From Bernardetia sp. (lineage in GTDB: Bacteria > Bacteroidota > Bacteroidia > Cytophagales > Bernardetiaceae): a stretch of DNA of 39,020 nt. Both the position numbers and the translations under genes were made by a program. The DNA is taken from assembly GCF_020630935.1 (NCBI RefSeq), contig NZ_JAHDIG010000048.1, positions 1 to 39,020 on the forward strand. The letters run 5' to 3'. How positions within the stretch are numbered: position 1 is the first letter of the stretch; the number at the start of each line of letters is the position of its first letter. Shown here piece by piece: positions 9,287 through 17,702 of the stretch. Below the pieces are notes generated by a model. It did no database searches, had not been told where the DNA came from, and worked only from the letters and a program-made list of their open reading frames with translations.

Positions 9287-9877
9287 CTACTCCTTTACAA
9301 TCGCTCCAACACACTCTACGGCTTCATTACCTACAAACGATTTCCAAATTTGCTTGTGTGGATTAAAAATAATAGCAAACTGCCAGTCATTAGAGAAAAA
9401 ACGTTGTTGTGTTCCCATATCTGTTCCCGACATAAAAACAGAAAGATTGTTGGGATGTGTATGATACCAACCAATGATTTGCCATTTTTTCTCTTCGTCT
9501 TTGTCTAAAATCTCATCAAACTCATCTAACATTTCCTTCCAAACTTCGTGATCCATTTCTAAGTAAGCAGAACTTCCTCTTGCCTGCTTTCCTGCTAAGG
9601 CTTCTTCTACAACGCCATACATTAGATTTTTTTTCTCATCAAAAAAAACTTTTCCTAGCAAAACCCCTCCTTGTTCGACCACATTTTCTTTTGTAGTTTC
9701 TCCCCAAGAGATATGCTCAAAAATCTGTTGTATTGCCTTTGGCTTTATATATAACTTTTTGTCCTTTGCATCATTCTTACTCTTTGAGTTGAGAGCAGGC
9801 TCAACAAGAAAGGAAGGTTCTGTCTGATTTTCAGGTTTGTAGGCTTCTGAAACGGTATTTATTTTGAATTTTGACAA
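9287..9877 (-). CDS. JAMM/MPN metalloprotease-like protein
   Basis: A 196-residue cytoplasmic protein with a JAB1/MPN/Mov34 fold. Visible motifs are VVEQGGVLLGKVF, giving the catalytic glutamate Glu68, and GWYHTHPNNLSVFMSGTD, giving zinc ligands His139, His141 and Asp153 plus Ser150. The spacing is HxH-x8-S-x2-D, one residue longer than the usual HxH-x7-S-x2-D of Rpn11, CSN5 and most bacterial JAMM proteins. The first 40 residues are low complexity. Bacterial JAMM proteases usually process ubiquitin-like sulfur carriers or lie in ubiquitin-like conflict operons, but no E1, E2 or ubiquitin-like gene is seen here. The neighbours are rsmE and psd, so the substrate is unknown. Confidence 0.85.
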   Translation of the reverse strand: MSKFKINTVSEAYKPENQTEPSFLVEPALNSKSKNDAKDKKLYIKPKAIQQIFEHISWGETTKENVVEQGGVLLGKVFFDEKKNLMYGVVEEALAGKQARGSSAYLEMDHEVWKEMLDEFDEILDKDEEKKWQIIGWYHTHPNNLSVFMSGTDMGTQQRFFSNDWQFAIIFNPHKQIWKSFVGNEAVECVGAIVKE

Positions 9878-10061
9878 AATTGAAATCGTTTTTGGTCTAT
9901 ACTTATTTTCAGATAAAAAAATAACTTATCTATTTCTATACAGTTAAAAGTAAGCAATTTTATTGAAAATGCCGTATGTTTGTATTAATTTTTTTCAAAT
10001 AAGACTTTAGTTAGTTTCCAAAAATAAACACGTATAAAATTCACTCAAATCTACCTGCAAT

Positions 10062-10733
10062 ATGAAAATTCATAAAGAAGGCTATCCTAGTCTGCTGATT
10101 GTTACTATTTTTGCTGCCATTGTTATTGGTGCAGGCTATTATTTTTCAAGCTCCTTTTCCAATCCTCAACTCATTGAAGCGATTGCTGTCGTGATTGGAG
10201 TTGCTTTTTTTCTGATTGTCCTCCAGTTTTTTAGAAATCCTCATGTAGAAATAGAACGCAATGAAAAGCATATCATTGCCCCTGCTGACGGAAAAGTTGT
10301 TGTTATTGAAGAAGTAGAGGAAACAGAATATTTCAACGACAAGCGTCGTCAGATTTCAATTTTTATGTCGCCTATAAATGTACACGTCAATCGTAACCCT
10401 TTGTCTGGTGTGGTTTCTTATTTCAAATATCACCCAGGGAAATATTTGGTAGCGTGGCATCCGAAAGCAAGTACAGACAACGAACGCACAACTGTTGTGG
10501 TAAAACAGCCAGAAACAAATACAGAAATTTTGTTCCGTCAGATTGCTGGCGCACTTGCTCGTCGTATCTGTTGGTATGTCAAGGAAGGGCAGCCTGTTGT
10601 GCAAGGAAATGAGTTTGGCTTTATTAAGTTTGGCTCTCGTGTAGATATTTTTGTTCCCTTAGATGCTCAAATCAATGTAGATTTAGAGCAAAAAACTAAA
10701 GGAGGAAAAACAGTTATCGCTACTTTGAAATAA
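10062..10733 (+). CDS. psd: phosphatidylserine decarboxylase, short type
   Basis: Decarboxylates phosphatidylserine to phosphatidylethanolamine at the inner membrane. The 223-residue length and two N-terminal membrane helices (about residues 10-28 and 36-54) fit the short Psd type. Conserved parts are IAPADGKVVVIEE, INVHVNRNPLSG with the catalytic-region histidine, ERTTVVVK, and GFIKFGSRVDIFVP, where self-cleavage between Gly and Ser produces the pyruvoyl prosthetic group. No pssA is next to it in this window. A hairpin terminator follows directly. Confidence 0.94.
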   Translation: MKIHKEGYPSLLIVTIFAAIVIGAGYYFSSSFSNPQLIEAIAVVIGVAFFLIVLQFFRNPHVEIERNEKHIIAPADGKVVVIEEVEETEYFNDKRRQISIFMSPINVHVNRNPLSGVVSYFKYHPGKYLVAWHPKASTDNERTTVVVKQPETNTEILFRQIAGALARRICWYVKEGQPVVQGNEFGFIKFGSRVDIFVPLDAQINVDLEQKTKGGKTVIATLK

Positions 10734-10761
10734 TTTTTTTTCTGCCCTTATGAAAAATGGT

Positions 10762-10800
10762 AAAAGCCAACATTATTTATTTTAATGTTTGGCTTTTTTA
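10762..10800. terminator. bidirectional terminator between psd and a convergent small gene
   Basis: AAAAGCCAACATTA and TAATGTTTGGCTTTT form a 14-bp stem with one bulged T and a short AT loop. The run of A before and T after makes it work on both strands, serving psd and the minus-strand gene that ends at 10798. Confidence 0.8.
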
Positions 10801-11100
10801 TTCTACAGAATAAGCTGCTCCCCCAAAATTTTCACCTTCAGTAACTAAAACATTATTTTCTAGTCTGATTTTTCTTCCTAACGAAATACCATTTTTATCT
10901 TTATCAATAATAGAACTTGAATCCAAATCTTCGTATTTCAGGAAAGCATCTTTCATAGCCATAAGATATGCACCTCTTATTCCAGCCCAACCTTTATTGC
11001 CTACCTCTCTATTAAAATCTTTAATTAGCTCCGATAGTGTTTTATTATCAAACTCTTCTAAAAACTCCTTATACATTTTTTCCAAAAACTCACTTGCCAT
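10798..11100 (-). CDS. small hypothetical protein
   Basis: A 100-residue cytoplasmic protein that I do not recognise. It has no signal peptide or membrane helix. The first half is predicted helical and rich in Glu and Lys (EFLEKMYKEFLEEFDNKT); the middle has KGWAGIRGAYLMAMKDAFLK; the C-terminal half looks like short strands. Codon use is like its neighbours and it ends on a good bidirectional terminator, which supports a real gene. It stands alone between two plus-strand genes. An antitoxin, immunity or regulatory role would be a guess only. Confidence 0.65.
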   Translation of the reverse strand: MASEFLEKMYKEFLEEFDNKTLSELIKDFNREVGNKGWAGIRGAYLMAMKDAFLKYEDLDSSSIIDKDKNGISLGRKIRLENNVLVTEGENFGGAAYSVE

Positions 11101-11325
11101 AATAGTATTTTTTTAAAATAAATAAAATAGTTCCATTATTAACTACGTAATTATAATGTAAAAAGTTTATAGAGAGATTTTAATTTATCTATGATAAAAC
11201 TTATGAAGTCACCTTACTTTTAAATATTCTCAAATCAATTTGATAAGAGTTTATTTTTTAAGAATTTTGCACCTTCAATAAAAAATTATTTTTATTCTAA
11301 CAAACACCAATTAAAGGTAATACCA

Positions 11326-11937
11326 ATGAAAAAAATTAAATCTATTTACATATTATTCGTTTTTGCAGCCATTAGTTCTTATGGCTTTTGGGCTTGCACA
11401 GGAACAGGCTCTGAAACAACATCAGAAACAGATGCAACAAAAGTAGAGGAAGTAGAAGAACCTGACACTCGTCCTGCATCTGCTGCCTCAGATACGAGCT
11501 TCTATATCAAAGCTACTATCAATGAAAAGGAATATGTTTTCAATTATACAGGACTTGATAACAAACCAAGTTACAACCTCAAGAAAGATAATCTATTCAG
11601 AATAGAACGTTGTGCTGACGACCACTGCAAGGAAAATCTTTATATTCAAGCTGTTAATTTTGATATGAATCAAGAAGCTCCTTTTACACTTACAGAAACA
11701 AGTGAAGAAGGTAAAGTAAAAGATATTATTTTCAACTTTACTATCACAAACAATAAAGGAAAATATAAAAACCAATGGCAAGATAATGGTGGTTTTGAAA
11801 TGACTATTGAAAAGATTGAGGGAGATATTTATGAAGGCACTTTTAAAGGAAAAGTATTGGAACAAAACACAAAAGGCATATCTGATGTAGTAGGTTCTTT
11901 CCGTATAAAAATGGTGGTTAGAAAGCCTGTTGCATAA
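11326..11937 (+). CDS. putative lipoprotein of unknown function
   Basis: A 203-residue exported protein. A hydrophobic signal segment (residues 7-23) is followed by Cys24 in GFWACTGTG, a plausible though not ideal lipobox, then an acidic Thr/Glu-rich linker (about residues 27-55) and a globular beta-rich domain. Two cysteines in RCADDHCKE could form a disulfide. I do not recognise the domain; the pattern (YIKATINEKEYVFNY... and ...GTFKGKVLE) resembles small Bacteroidota surface or periplasmic lipoproteins. The ompH-like lipoprotein gene follows 181 bases downstream in the same direction. Confidence 0.75.
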   Translation: MKKIKSIYILFVFAAISSYGFWACTGTGSETTSETDATKVEEVEEPDTRPASAASDTSFYIKATINEKEYVFNYTGLDNKPSYNLKKDNLFRIERCADDHCKENLYIQAVNFDMNQEAPFTLTETSEEGKVKDIIFNFTITNNKGKYKNQWQDNGGFEMTIEKIEGDIYEGTFKGKVLEQNTKGISDVVGSFRIKMVVRKPVA

Positions 11938-11998
11938 ACCCAACCTCTTATTTCTACTGAAAAACATAGCTTAGATGGAGTTATCTATAAATTTCTCT

Positions 11999-12006
11999 TA
12001 TCTTTG
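11999..12006 (+). promoter_or_regulatory. candidate -7 promoter box upstream of ompH-like gene
   Basis: TATCTTTG matches the TAnnTTTG -7 consensus of Bacteroidota. It lies 113 bases before the start of the ompH-like gene. No clear -33 element is visible. Confidence 0.4.
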
Positions 12007-12042
12007 TGCCTTTGTTAAAAAAAATAACTTGAAGTTTGACCA

Positions 12043-12072
12043 TAAACGAGGTTTTAGAGCCATAGTTTAGGG
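12043..12072. repeat. dispersed palindrome-like repeat, family 2, copy 1
   Basis: A roughly 30-base element starting TAAACGAGG and ending GTTTAGGG, with TTTTAGAGCCATA between. It closely resembles the sequence at 27897-27925, which starts TAAACGAGG and ends GTTTAGGA around a shared AGCC. The flanks also share ACC before the repeat. It sits in the presumed 5' untranslated region of the ompH-like gene. Confidence 0.6.
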
Positions 12073-12118
12073 AAAACTTCTTAAATAAGTTTTCTCAATC
12101 TTATAATTTCAAAATACA

Positions 12119-12748
12119 ATGAAAAGTAGATTCAATAAAACATTCTACCTTGTTCTTTCACTTATTGTTTCTTTTGTAGCTTTTACTGGATGTCAGCCAC
12201 AGCAGTCTAAAAATGCAAATGCTTCTACAACAACTTCAAACGCTTCTAGTTCTTCTAATGGCGATATTGCCTACATCAATATTGATACACTTACAGTTTA
12301 TTATGATTTTTATATTGATGTAAAAGAACGTACAGAAAGAACTCAAAAAGAAGCTAGCAGACAACTTCAACAACAAGAAATTGCCTTACAAAGCAAAGCA
12401 GAAAGTTTCCAAAAACGTGCTTCTCAAGGTCTTTTATCTGAAAATGCAGCTAAAAAAGAACAGCAAGACCTTCAAACAGAGTATCAAATGTTAGAAAGAC
12501 AAAAAGCCTCTAAATCAGAAGCTCTTATCTTGCAAAACGAAAAAGATATGGACGAAATTTTTGCAAATATTGAAGAGGTATTAGAAGAATATAAAGCAGA
12601 AAAAGGATACAAAGTAGTTTTGGGAACTCAAAAAGGAGCTGCTACTATTCTTTACGCTGACAAAAATTTAGACATTACTAAACCAGTATTAGACCTTTTG
12701 AATGCAAAATACAAGGCTGAAAAAGATAGTGCAGAAACTGCTAACTAA
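12119..12748 (+). CDS. OmpH/Skp-like periplasmic chaperone, predicted lipoprotein
   Basis: A 209-residue protein of the OmpH/Skp family, which holds unfolded outer-membrane proteins in the periplasm. The signal segment ends in AFTGC, so Cys25 is a likely lipidation site; a Ser/Asn/Thr-rich linker follows. The body begins IAYINIDTLTVYYDFYIDVK, the family's first strand and helix, continues as a long Gln/Glu/Lys coiled coil (about residues 75-160, the tentacle), and closes with GYKVVLGTQKGAATILYADK and LDITKPVLDLLNAKY, the usual OmpH end. A lipidated Skp is unlike the soluble E. coli protein but is common in Bacteroidota. A strong terminator follows. Confidence 0.9.
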   Translation: MKSRFNKTFYLVLSLIVSFVAFTGCQPQQSKNANASTTTSNASSSSNGDIAYINIDTLTVYYDFYIDVKERTERTQKEASRQLQQQEIALQSKAESFQKRASQGLLSENAAKKEQQDLQTEYQMLERQKASKSEALILQNEKDMDEIFANIEEVLEEYKAEKGYKVVLGTQKGAATILYADKNLDITKPVLDLLNAKYKAEKDSAETAN

Positions 12749-12775
12749 TTTATAGTTCTTCTTCTAGAAAAACAT

Positions 12776-12812
12776 AAAAAACAGTCTATTGAATTTGATA
12801 GACTGTTTTTTT
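12776..12812. terminator. bidirectional terminator between ompH-like gene and SpoIIE sensor gene
   Basis: ACAGTCTAT (12781-12789) pairs perfectly with ATAGACTGT (12798-12806) around an 8-base loop. Five A before and seven T after extend the stem and give a terminator usable from both sides, where the two genes converge. Confidence 0.88.
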
Positions 12813-12818
12813 ATTGTT

Positions 12819-15800
12819 TTACTCCACCTTCACTCCCACCACTAAAATATCATCCGTCTGTTTCAAATCTCCCTTCCACATCTCTAATGCTGTTTGTAGT
12901 TTTTCCTCTTGCTCTTGGCAGGTCAGATAATGATATTCCAGCAAAAATTCTCTAAAGCGACGACTCATAAACTTCTTGTTTTCTTCTCCTCCAAACTGGT
13001 CTGGAAAACCATCACTATACAAATAAAACATATCGTCTTTTTGATAATGAATGGTGTGCGTTTCAAAGTTTTTTTCTTGAAAAGTTTTTTTCTTAGTTGC
13101 CATATTTCCAATCGGATAACGGCTGGCTTTTATCCTCTGTATCTCATTATTTCTAATCAAACACAAATCTAGCTTTGCAGCAGCATAATTCAATATTTTT
13201 TTCTTTTTATCAACACTAAAAATGCCGATGTCCATTCCGTCTTTCCTTTTCGCATCACCAGCAAAGGTTTCTTCTAGTTTTTTATCTAAAAGCGTCAGTA
13301 TTTCGGCTGGGTCTTCTACTCCACTTTCCCTAACAATTTGATTTAAAATGGAATTTGTCATGACAGTCATAAATGCCCCTGGAACACCGTGTCCAGTACA
13401 ATCAATGGCAGCGAGTGTCAATACTCCTGTATTTTTATTTTTATAAAACCAATAAAAATCCCCACTTACTACATCACGAGGACGATAAAAAACAAAAGCA
13501 TCTTCAAAATTAGATTTTATTGCAATTGGATTTGTCAAGATAGCTTGCTGAATACGGAAAGCATATTGAATGCTATCTGAAAGATGCCCTACTGTCTCTT
13601 GTAGAGCTTCCTTTTGCAGATGTACTTCTCTATATGCCCTTGCTTTTAGAAAAGAAGAAACTGCATGTTCGGTAAAACGCTGCAACTGACGAGATTCTGT
13701 TAAAGAAAAAGAACGCTCTTCATCAAAATCAAAGACCAAAATCGCCTCTGGAAAATTTCCTATCAGAACAGGAATCACTAACGAAAAACGAGGCGTATAG
13801 GGAGAAAGCAAATATTCTCTGTCTGTTGGATAGACTTTATAAAAATAGCGAGCCAACGGAACACCCCATTTAAAATAATTGATAACTCTATCGAAAGAAA
13901 GTTTTTCAGGCAGACGATGCGTATAACCATGTGGAACAGCTACGTGAAAATCATCCTCTTGGTAGTATAAAAAATAGCCTTTTTCAGTTCCTCTAATGAG
14001 CGTTAGGGCTTGCTCTAAAAGCGTATTCAATACATTTTCAAAGGTTACTTGCTGATTGATACTTGCCACAATTCTGTCTATGGCAGCTAGTTCAGAGGCT
14101 TGGCTTTGTGTTTGAGCCGTTTGAAGAAGCAGAGCTTCTGTTCGGCTTTCTACCAACTCTTCTAATCGTCTGTGTTGGTCTTTAATTATTCCTGCTCGCC
14201 ATTTATAGATAAAAAAGGCAATGAGCCCCATCACAACCATAAGTCCTAACCAAAACCATAAAATTTGTGTCAGTTTGGGTTGTATTTTAAAGGCAAAACT
14301 TGTTCCTTCTTCATTCCAGACACCATCGCTATTGGCTGCTTTTACTTGAAAAATATACTCTTTAGGAGGCAAGTCTCCATAGAAAACAGTTCTTTTATCT
14401 GTCAAACGCCATTCCTTGTCATAGCCTTCTAATTTATATTTGTAAAGTGTTTTTTGAGGTGCAACAAAGGTAAGAGCATCAAAATGAATTTCTAAACTGT
14501 TCAGATGAGAAGGAAAAACAACTCTTCCCTTTCGGTCGGTATCTTTGTTTATCCAACTTCGTCCATTTTCATCAAAAATATTTTCTACAATTACGTTTGG
14601 AGATGGCAAAAGACTGTAAAGTGTAGTATAATTGAAAGAAGCAATGCCCTGCGCTGTCGGAATCCATACATGTCCGTTGTTATCTGTTGTTATGGCAGGA
14701 TAAGAGAGAGATGCACAATCACTACTACGCAACCCATCGTTTTCATCATAAGAAATGATATTCAAAACATCTGTTTTTTGAGCTGTCCAATTTCTAAAAT
14801 TCTCATTTGAAACTGTCCAAACACCATCATTGCTCGTAAACCACCATGTCGAACTTACTTTCAAGATAGAATGAATCGCATCACTAGACCAATGGCTAGT
14901 CGATTTGGGTGTGGTTATTTTTCCATTGCTGTAAGTAGAAATTCCGTTTTTAGTTCCGATATACACTACATTATCAAAAGGGTCTTGATAAAGACTCAAA
15001 ACTAAGTTATCAGCTAATCCGTCTTGTGTAGTAAAAGAAAAAAACGAAGGAGGTTCGTTATTCTCCAAATAAGGATTATCGATAAGTAAAATACCATTGT
15101 CTTCTGTTCCTAATAAAATCTGTCCGTTGTGCATTTCCAAAACACATGTCAAATTATCAGAAGCTAATCCGTTTGAGCTCGTATAATTTTTAAATCTGTC
15201 TTTTCCGTTTTTCTGCTCATCTAAAATACTTAATCCTTCTGTGGTAGCAATTAAGAGCTTTTTATCTTGTGCTGTGCTTTTGATTATTGCTCTGACGAAA
15301 TTCCCTACTAGTCCGTTTTTTGTATCAAAAATAGTTATTCCTTTTGTCTGAAGATTGTATGCTGCCATTCCTCCTCCATACGTCCCTATCCAAAATATAG
15401 GCTGATTTGCTTCATTTTTAGTTGCTGTAATGCTTCTAATATGGTTGTGAGGTAATCCATCTTTTATAGACAAATGAGAAAATGTATCATCTTGATTTAA
15501 TATCGAAATCCCATCACTTTGTGTTCCTATCCAAACTTGACTTTCATTTTTTTCATCAGAATATGTAAAAATACAGTTAGTAAGATTGTCGGAAAGTCCT
15601 TCTAAGGTAGAATAAGGTCTGAATTTGCTTTCGTTGAGGCGCAAAAGTCCTCCTCTGTTCATTCCTACCCATAGACTTCCCTCTTTATCTTCAAAAAGTG
15701 CTGTAATGCTGTTGCTGGCAAGTCCTTCCTTGGTTGTGAGAGCTTCAAAGGTTTCCAAACTAGGAATATATCGCAAAAGTCCTCCACTATTTGTTCCTAT

Positions 15801-16748
15801 CCAAAGCGAACCTAATTTGTCTATTAGCAATGTATTTATAGTTGCATTTCGGATAAGTTTGTTTTTATATACATTTTCAAATTCAATAATATCATTAAAG
15901 TTTTGAAGCTGATGAGTTTCTATATTCCAATATAGAAGTCCGTTGGGTGTTCCGATATAAAGATTATTTTTAGCATCTACTTCTAGGGACAAAATTTGTA
16001 AGTCAGGCAACGGAATTGAAATCGGAACTACTTTTCCAGAATCTATATCAAATTTTGCTAATCCTTCGTCTGTTCCTATCCAAAGCGTATTTTGTCCATT
16101 TTTTGTATCTTTTAGCAGCGTATTTATTTTCAGATTTTGCAATCCATCTTTTTTTGTATAGTTTCTAAACACATTGCGACGATAACGGCTAAGTCCTTTG
16201 GGCGTTCCGACCCAAATACTGTTTTCCCATTCTTCTAAACAAAGAATTGTGTTATTGATTAAGTCTTTTTGGGTATCAAAATTTTTGAAGGTAGAAAAAT
16301 TGTAGTTGGAAAGCCCTTCGCCATTTGTACCTATCCAAAGTCCGTCTTTGTCTGTATTTTCTATGATAGAAACAAAATTATCTGGAATGCCTTCATTTTT
16401 GTTTTTTTCTGCATTGGTAGGAGCAGAAAATATTTTAAACTCAATCCCATCAAATTTTACAAGTCCGTTGTGCGTTCCTATCCAAAGATAACCGTCTTCT
16501 GATTGAGTAATGGAAGTAATACTGTTTTGTGGGAGACCATTTTTTTTCTGCCACGTATTTTGACTGTATTGTGTAATTTTTTTTGAGGCAGAAAGAAACG
16601 TTTGAGCTTGAGTAGAAAAACCAGCGAAAAACAAACACGTAATAAGAACAAAAGAAATCAAAACAGACAAACAAAACCCTTTTACAGAAGGTAAAACCTT
16701 TGAAATATAGAACGAATTAGGGTTATCGGTAAAAAATACTTGTTTCAA
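12819..16748 (-). CDS. two-component-regulator-propeller sensor with GAF and SpoIIE phosphatase
   Basis: A 1309-residue protein with the same plan as the one at 2238-6212. A long signal segment ends FSTQAQ near residue 49. About 14 propeller blades follow (for example YLWIGTHNGLVKFDG and TLWIGTDEGLAKFD), then a Y_Y_Y domain near residues 750-810 (LEGYDKEWRLTDKR), a membrane helix at about 833-853, a coiled coil, a GAF-like domain at about 900-1036, and a SpoIIE domain at about 1060-1309. The phosphatase motifs SGDFYW, DCTGHGVPGAFM, DGMDIG, SDGFPDQFGG and TDDILVVG are intact. The periplasmic part presumably binds a ligand and the cytosolic phosphatase acts on a partner-switching protein. No kinase module is present. 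It is divergent from ubiE with a 151-base shared upstream region. Confidence 0.93.
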   Translation of the reverse strand: MKQVFFTDNPNSFYISKVLPSVKGFCLSVLISFVLITCLFFAGFSTQAQTFLSASKKITQYSQNTWQKKNGLPQNSITSITQSEDGYLWIGTHNGLVKFDGIEFKIFSAPTNAEKNKNEGIPDNFVSIIENTDKDGLWIGTNGEGLSNYNFSTFKNFDTQKDLINNTILCLEEWENSIWVGTPKGLSRYRRNVFRNYTKKDGLQNLKINTLLKDTKNGQNTLWIGTDEGLAKFDIDSGKVVPISIPLPDLQILSLEVDAKNNLYIGTPNGLLYWNIETHQLQNFNDIIEFENVYKNKLIRNATINTLLIDKLGSLWIGTNSGGLLRYIPSLETFEALTTKEGLASNSITALFEDKEGSLWVGMNRGGLLRLNESKFRPYSTLEGLSDNLTNCIFTYSDEKNESQVWIGTQSDGISILNQDDTFSHLSIKDGLPHNHIRSITATKNEANQPIFWIGTYGGGMAAYNLQTKGITIFDTKNGLVGNFVRAIIKSTAQDKKLLIATTEGLSILDEQKNGKDRFKNYTSSNGLASDNLTCVLEMHNGQILLGTEDNGILLIDNPYLENNEPPSFFSFTTQDGLADNLVLSLYQDPFDNVVYIGTKNGISTYSNGKITTPKSTSHWSSDAIHSILKVSSTWWFTSNDGVWTVSNENFRNWTAQKTDVLNIISYDENDGLRSSDCASLSYPAITTDNNGHVWIPTAQGIASFNYTTLYSLLPSPNVIVENIFDENGRSWINKDTDRKGRVVFPSHLNSLEIHFDALTFVAPQKTLYKYKLEGYDKEWRLTDKRTVFYGDLPPKEYIFQVKAANSDGVWNEEGTSFAFKIQPKLTQILWFWLGLMVVMGLIAFFIYKWRAGIIKDQHRRLEELVESRTEALLLQTAQTQSQASELAAIDRIVASINQQVTFENVLNTLLEQALTLIRGTEKGYFLYYQEDDFHVAVPHGYTHRLPEKLSFDRVINYFKWGVPLARYFYKVYPTDREYLLSPYTPRFSLVIPVLIGNFPEAILVFDFDEERSFSLTESRQLQRFTEHAVSSFLKARAYREVHLQKEALQETVGHLSDSIQYAFRIQQAILTNPIAIKSNFEDAFVFYRPRDVVSGDFYWFYKNKNTGVLTLAAIDCTGHGVPGAFMTVMTNSILNQIVRESGVEDPAEILTLLDKKLEETFAGDAKRKDGMDIGIFSVDKKKKILNYAAAKLDLCLIRNNEIQRIKASRYPIGNMATKKKTFQEKNFETHTIHYQKDDMFYLYSDGFPDQFGGEENKKFMSRRFREFLLEYHYLTCQEQEEKLQTALEMWKGDLKQTDDILVVGVKVE

Positions 16749-16858
16749 AATGGATAAGTTGGTTGTTAGTTTGTCTAAACTAACACAAAATACTACAAAT
16801 TATTTATAGTTTTCTAATAAATTTAGTTTTGATTCTAGTTTTACGATACCTTAATCGT

Positions 16859-16866
16859 TAATTTTG
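16859..16866 (+). promoter_or_regulatory. candidate -7 promoter box for ubiE-porT
   Basis: TAATTTTG, followed by CA, matches TAnnTTTG and lies 33 bases before the ubiE start, a typical distance. The same TAATTTTGCA string occurs upstream of the thioredoxin-like gene (19933) and efp (33889). The -33 element is not clear. Confidence 0.45.
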
Positions 16867-16899
16867 CAATCATTTTAAAAACAAGATACAACAAAGATT

Positions 16900-17625
16900 A
16901 TGACAGTTATTCCTTATAAAGACCAAACAGCTTCTAAAAAAGACCAAGTAGCACAAATGTTCGACAACATATCGGATAACTACGACCTGCTCAACCGAAT
17001 TTTGAGTGGGGGAATAGATATTATTTGGAGAAAAAAAGCCATTTCCTATCTCAAAGCCGAACGCCCTCAACTGATGTTAGATGTAGCAACAGGAACAGGA
17101 GATTTTGCTATTGAAGCCTACAAAAAGTTAAAGCCTAAAAAAATAGTAGGAGTAGATATTTCGACAGGAATGCTTTCTTTTGGGAGAGAAAAAATTGAAA
17201 AATTAGGGCTGCAAAATACTATTGAACTTAAAGTTGGCGATTCTGAAAAATTGCCTTTTGAAGACAATACTTTCGATGCTGTTACCGTTTCTTTTGGAGT
17301 ACGTAATTTCGAAAACTTAGAAAAAGGACTAGCCGATATTTATAGAGTATTGAAAAAAGGTGGTTCACTTGTTGTACTAGAATTTTCACAACCAGAAGCA
17401 TTTCCTATCAAGCAGTTTTACTCATTTTATTCAGCACAAATACTTCCAAGAATTGGCAAAACCATTTCTAAGGATACATCTGCTTATACATATCTACCAG
17501 AATCTGTTGCTGCTTTTCCTTATGGACAAGATTTTCTAAATATTATGGAAAAGGTAGGTTTTGTGTTTACAAGAGACGAAACGCTTACTTTTGGTATTAG
17601 TTCTATTTATTACGGAAAAAAATAA
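16900..17625 (+). CDS. ubiE: demethylmenaquinone / ubiquinone C-methyltransferase
   Basis: Carries out the SAM-dependent C-methylation that makes menaquinone from demethylmenaquinone, the last step in the usual Bacteroidota respiratory quinone pathway (also named menG). The 241-residue length is normal. Motifs seen are VAQMFDNISDNYDLLNRILS at the N-terminus, LDVATGTGDFAI (SAM motif I), GVDISTGMLSFGREK, DAVTVSFGVRNFENLEKGL and VLEFSQPEAFPIK. It is followed 77 bases later by a porT-like gene, a pairing seen in other Bacteroidota. Confidence 0.96.
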   Translation: MTVIPYKDQTASKKDQVAQMFDNISDNYDLLNRILSGGIDIIWRKKAISYLKAERPQLMLDVATGTGDFAIEAYKKLKPKKIVGVDISTGMLSFGREKIEKLGLQNTIELKVGDSEKLPFEDNTFDAVTVSFGVRNFENLEKGLADIYRVLKKGGSLVVLEFSQPEAFPIKQFYSFYSAQILPRIGKTISKDTSAYTYLPESVAAFPYGQDFLNIMEKVGFVFTRDETLTFGISSIYYGKK

Positions 17626-17702
17626 GAACTAATTGTGAATTATAAATTATAAATTATGAATGTAATACATCAAACTGTATTGCATTCTTCTTTACTTTCA
17701 CT

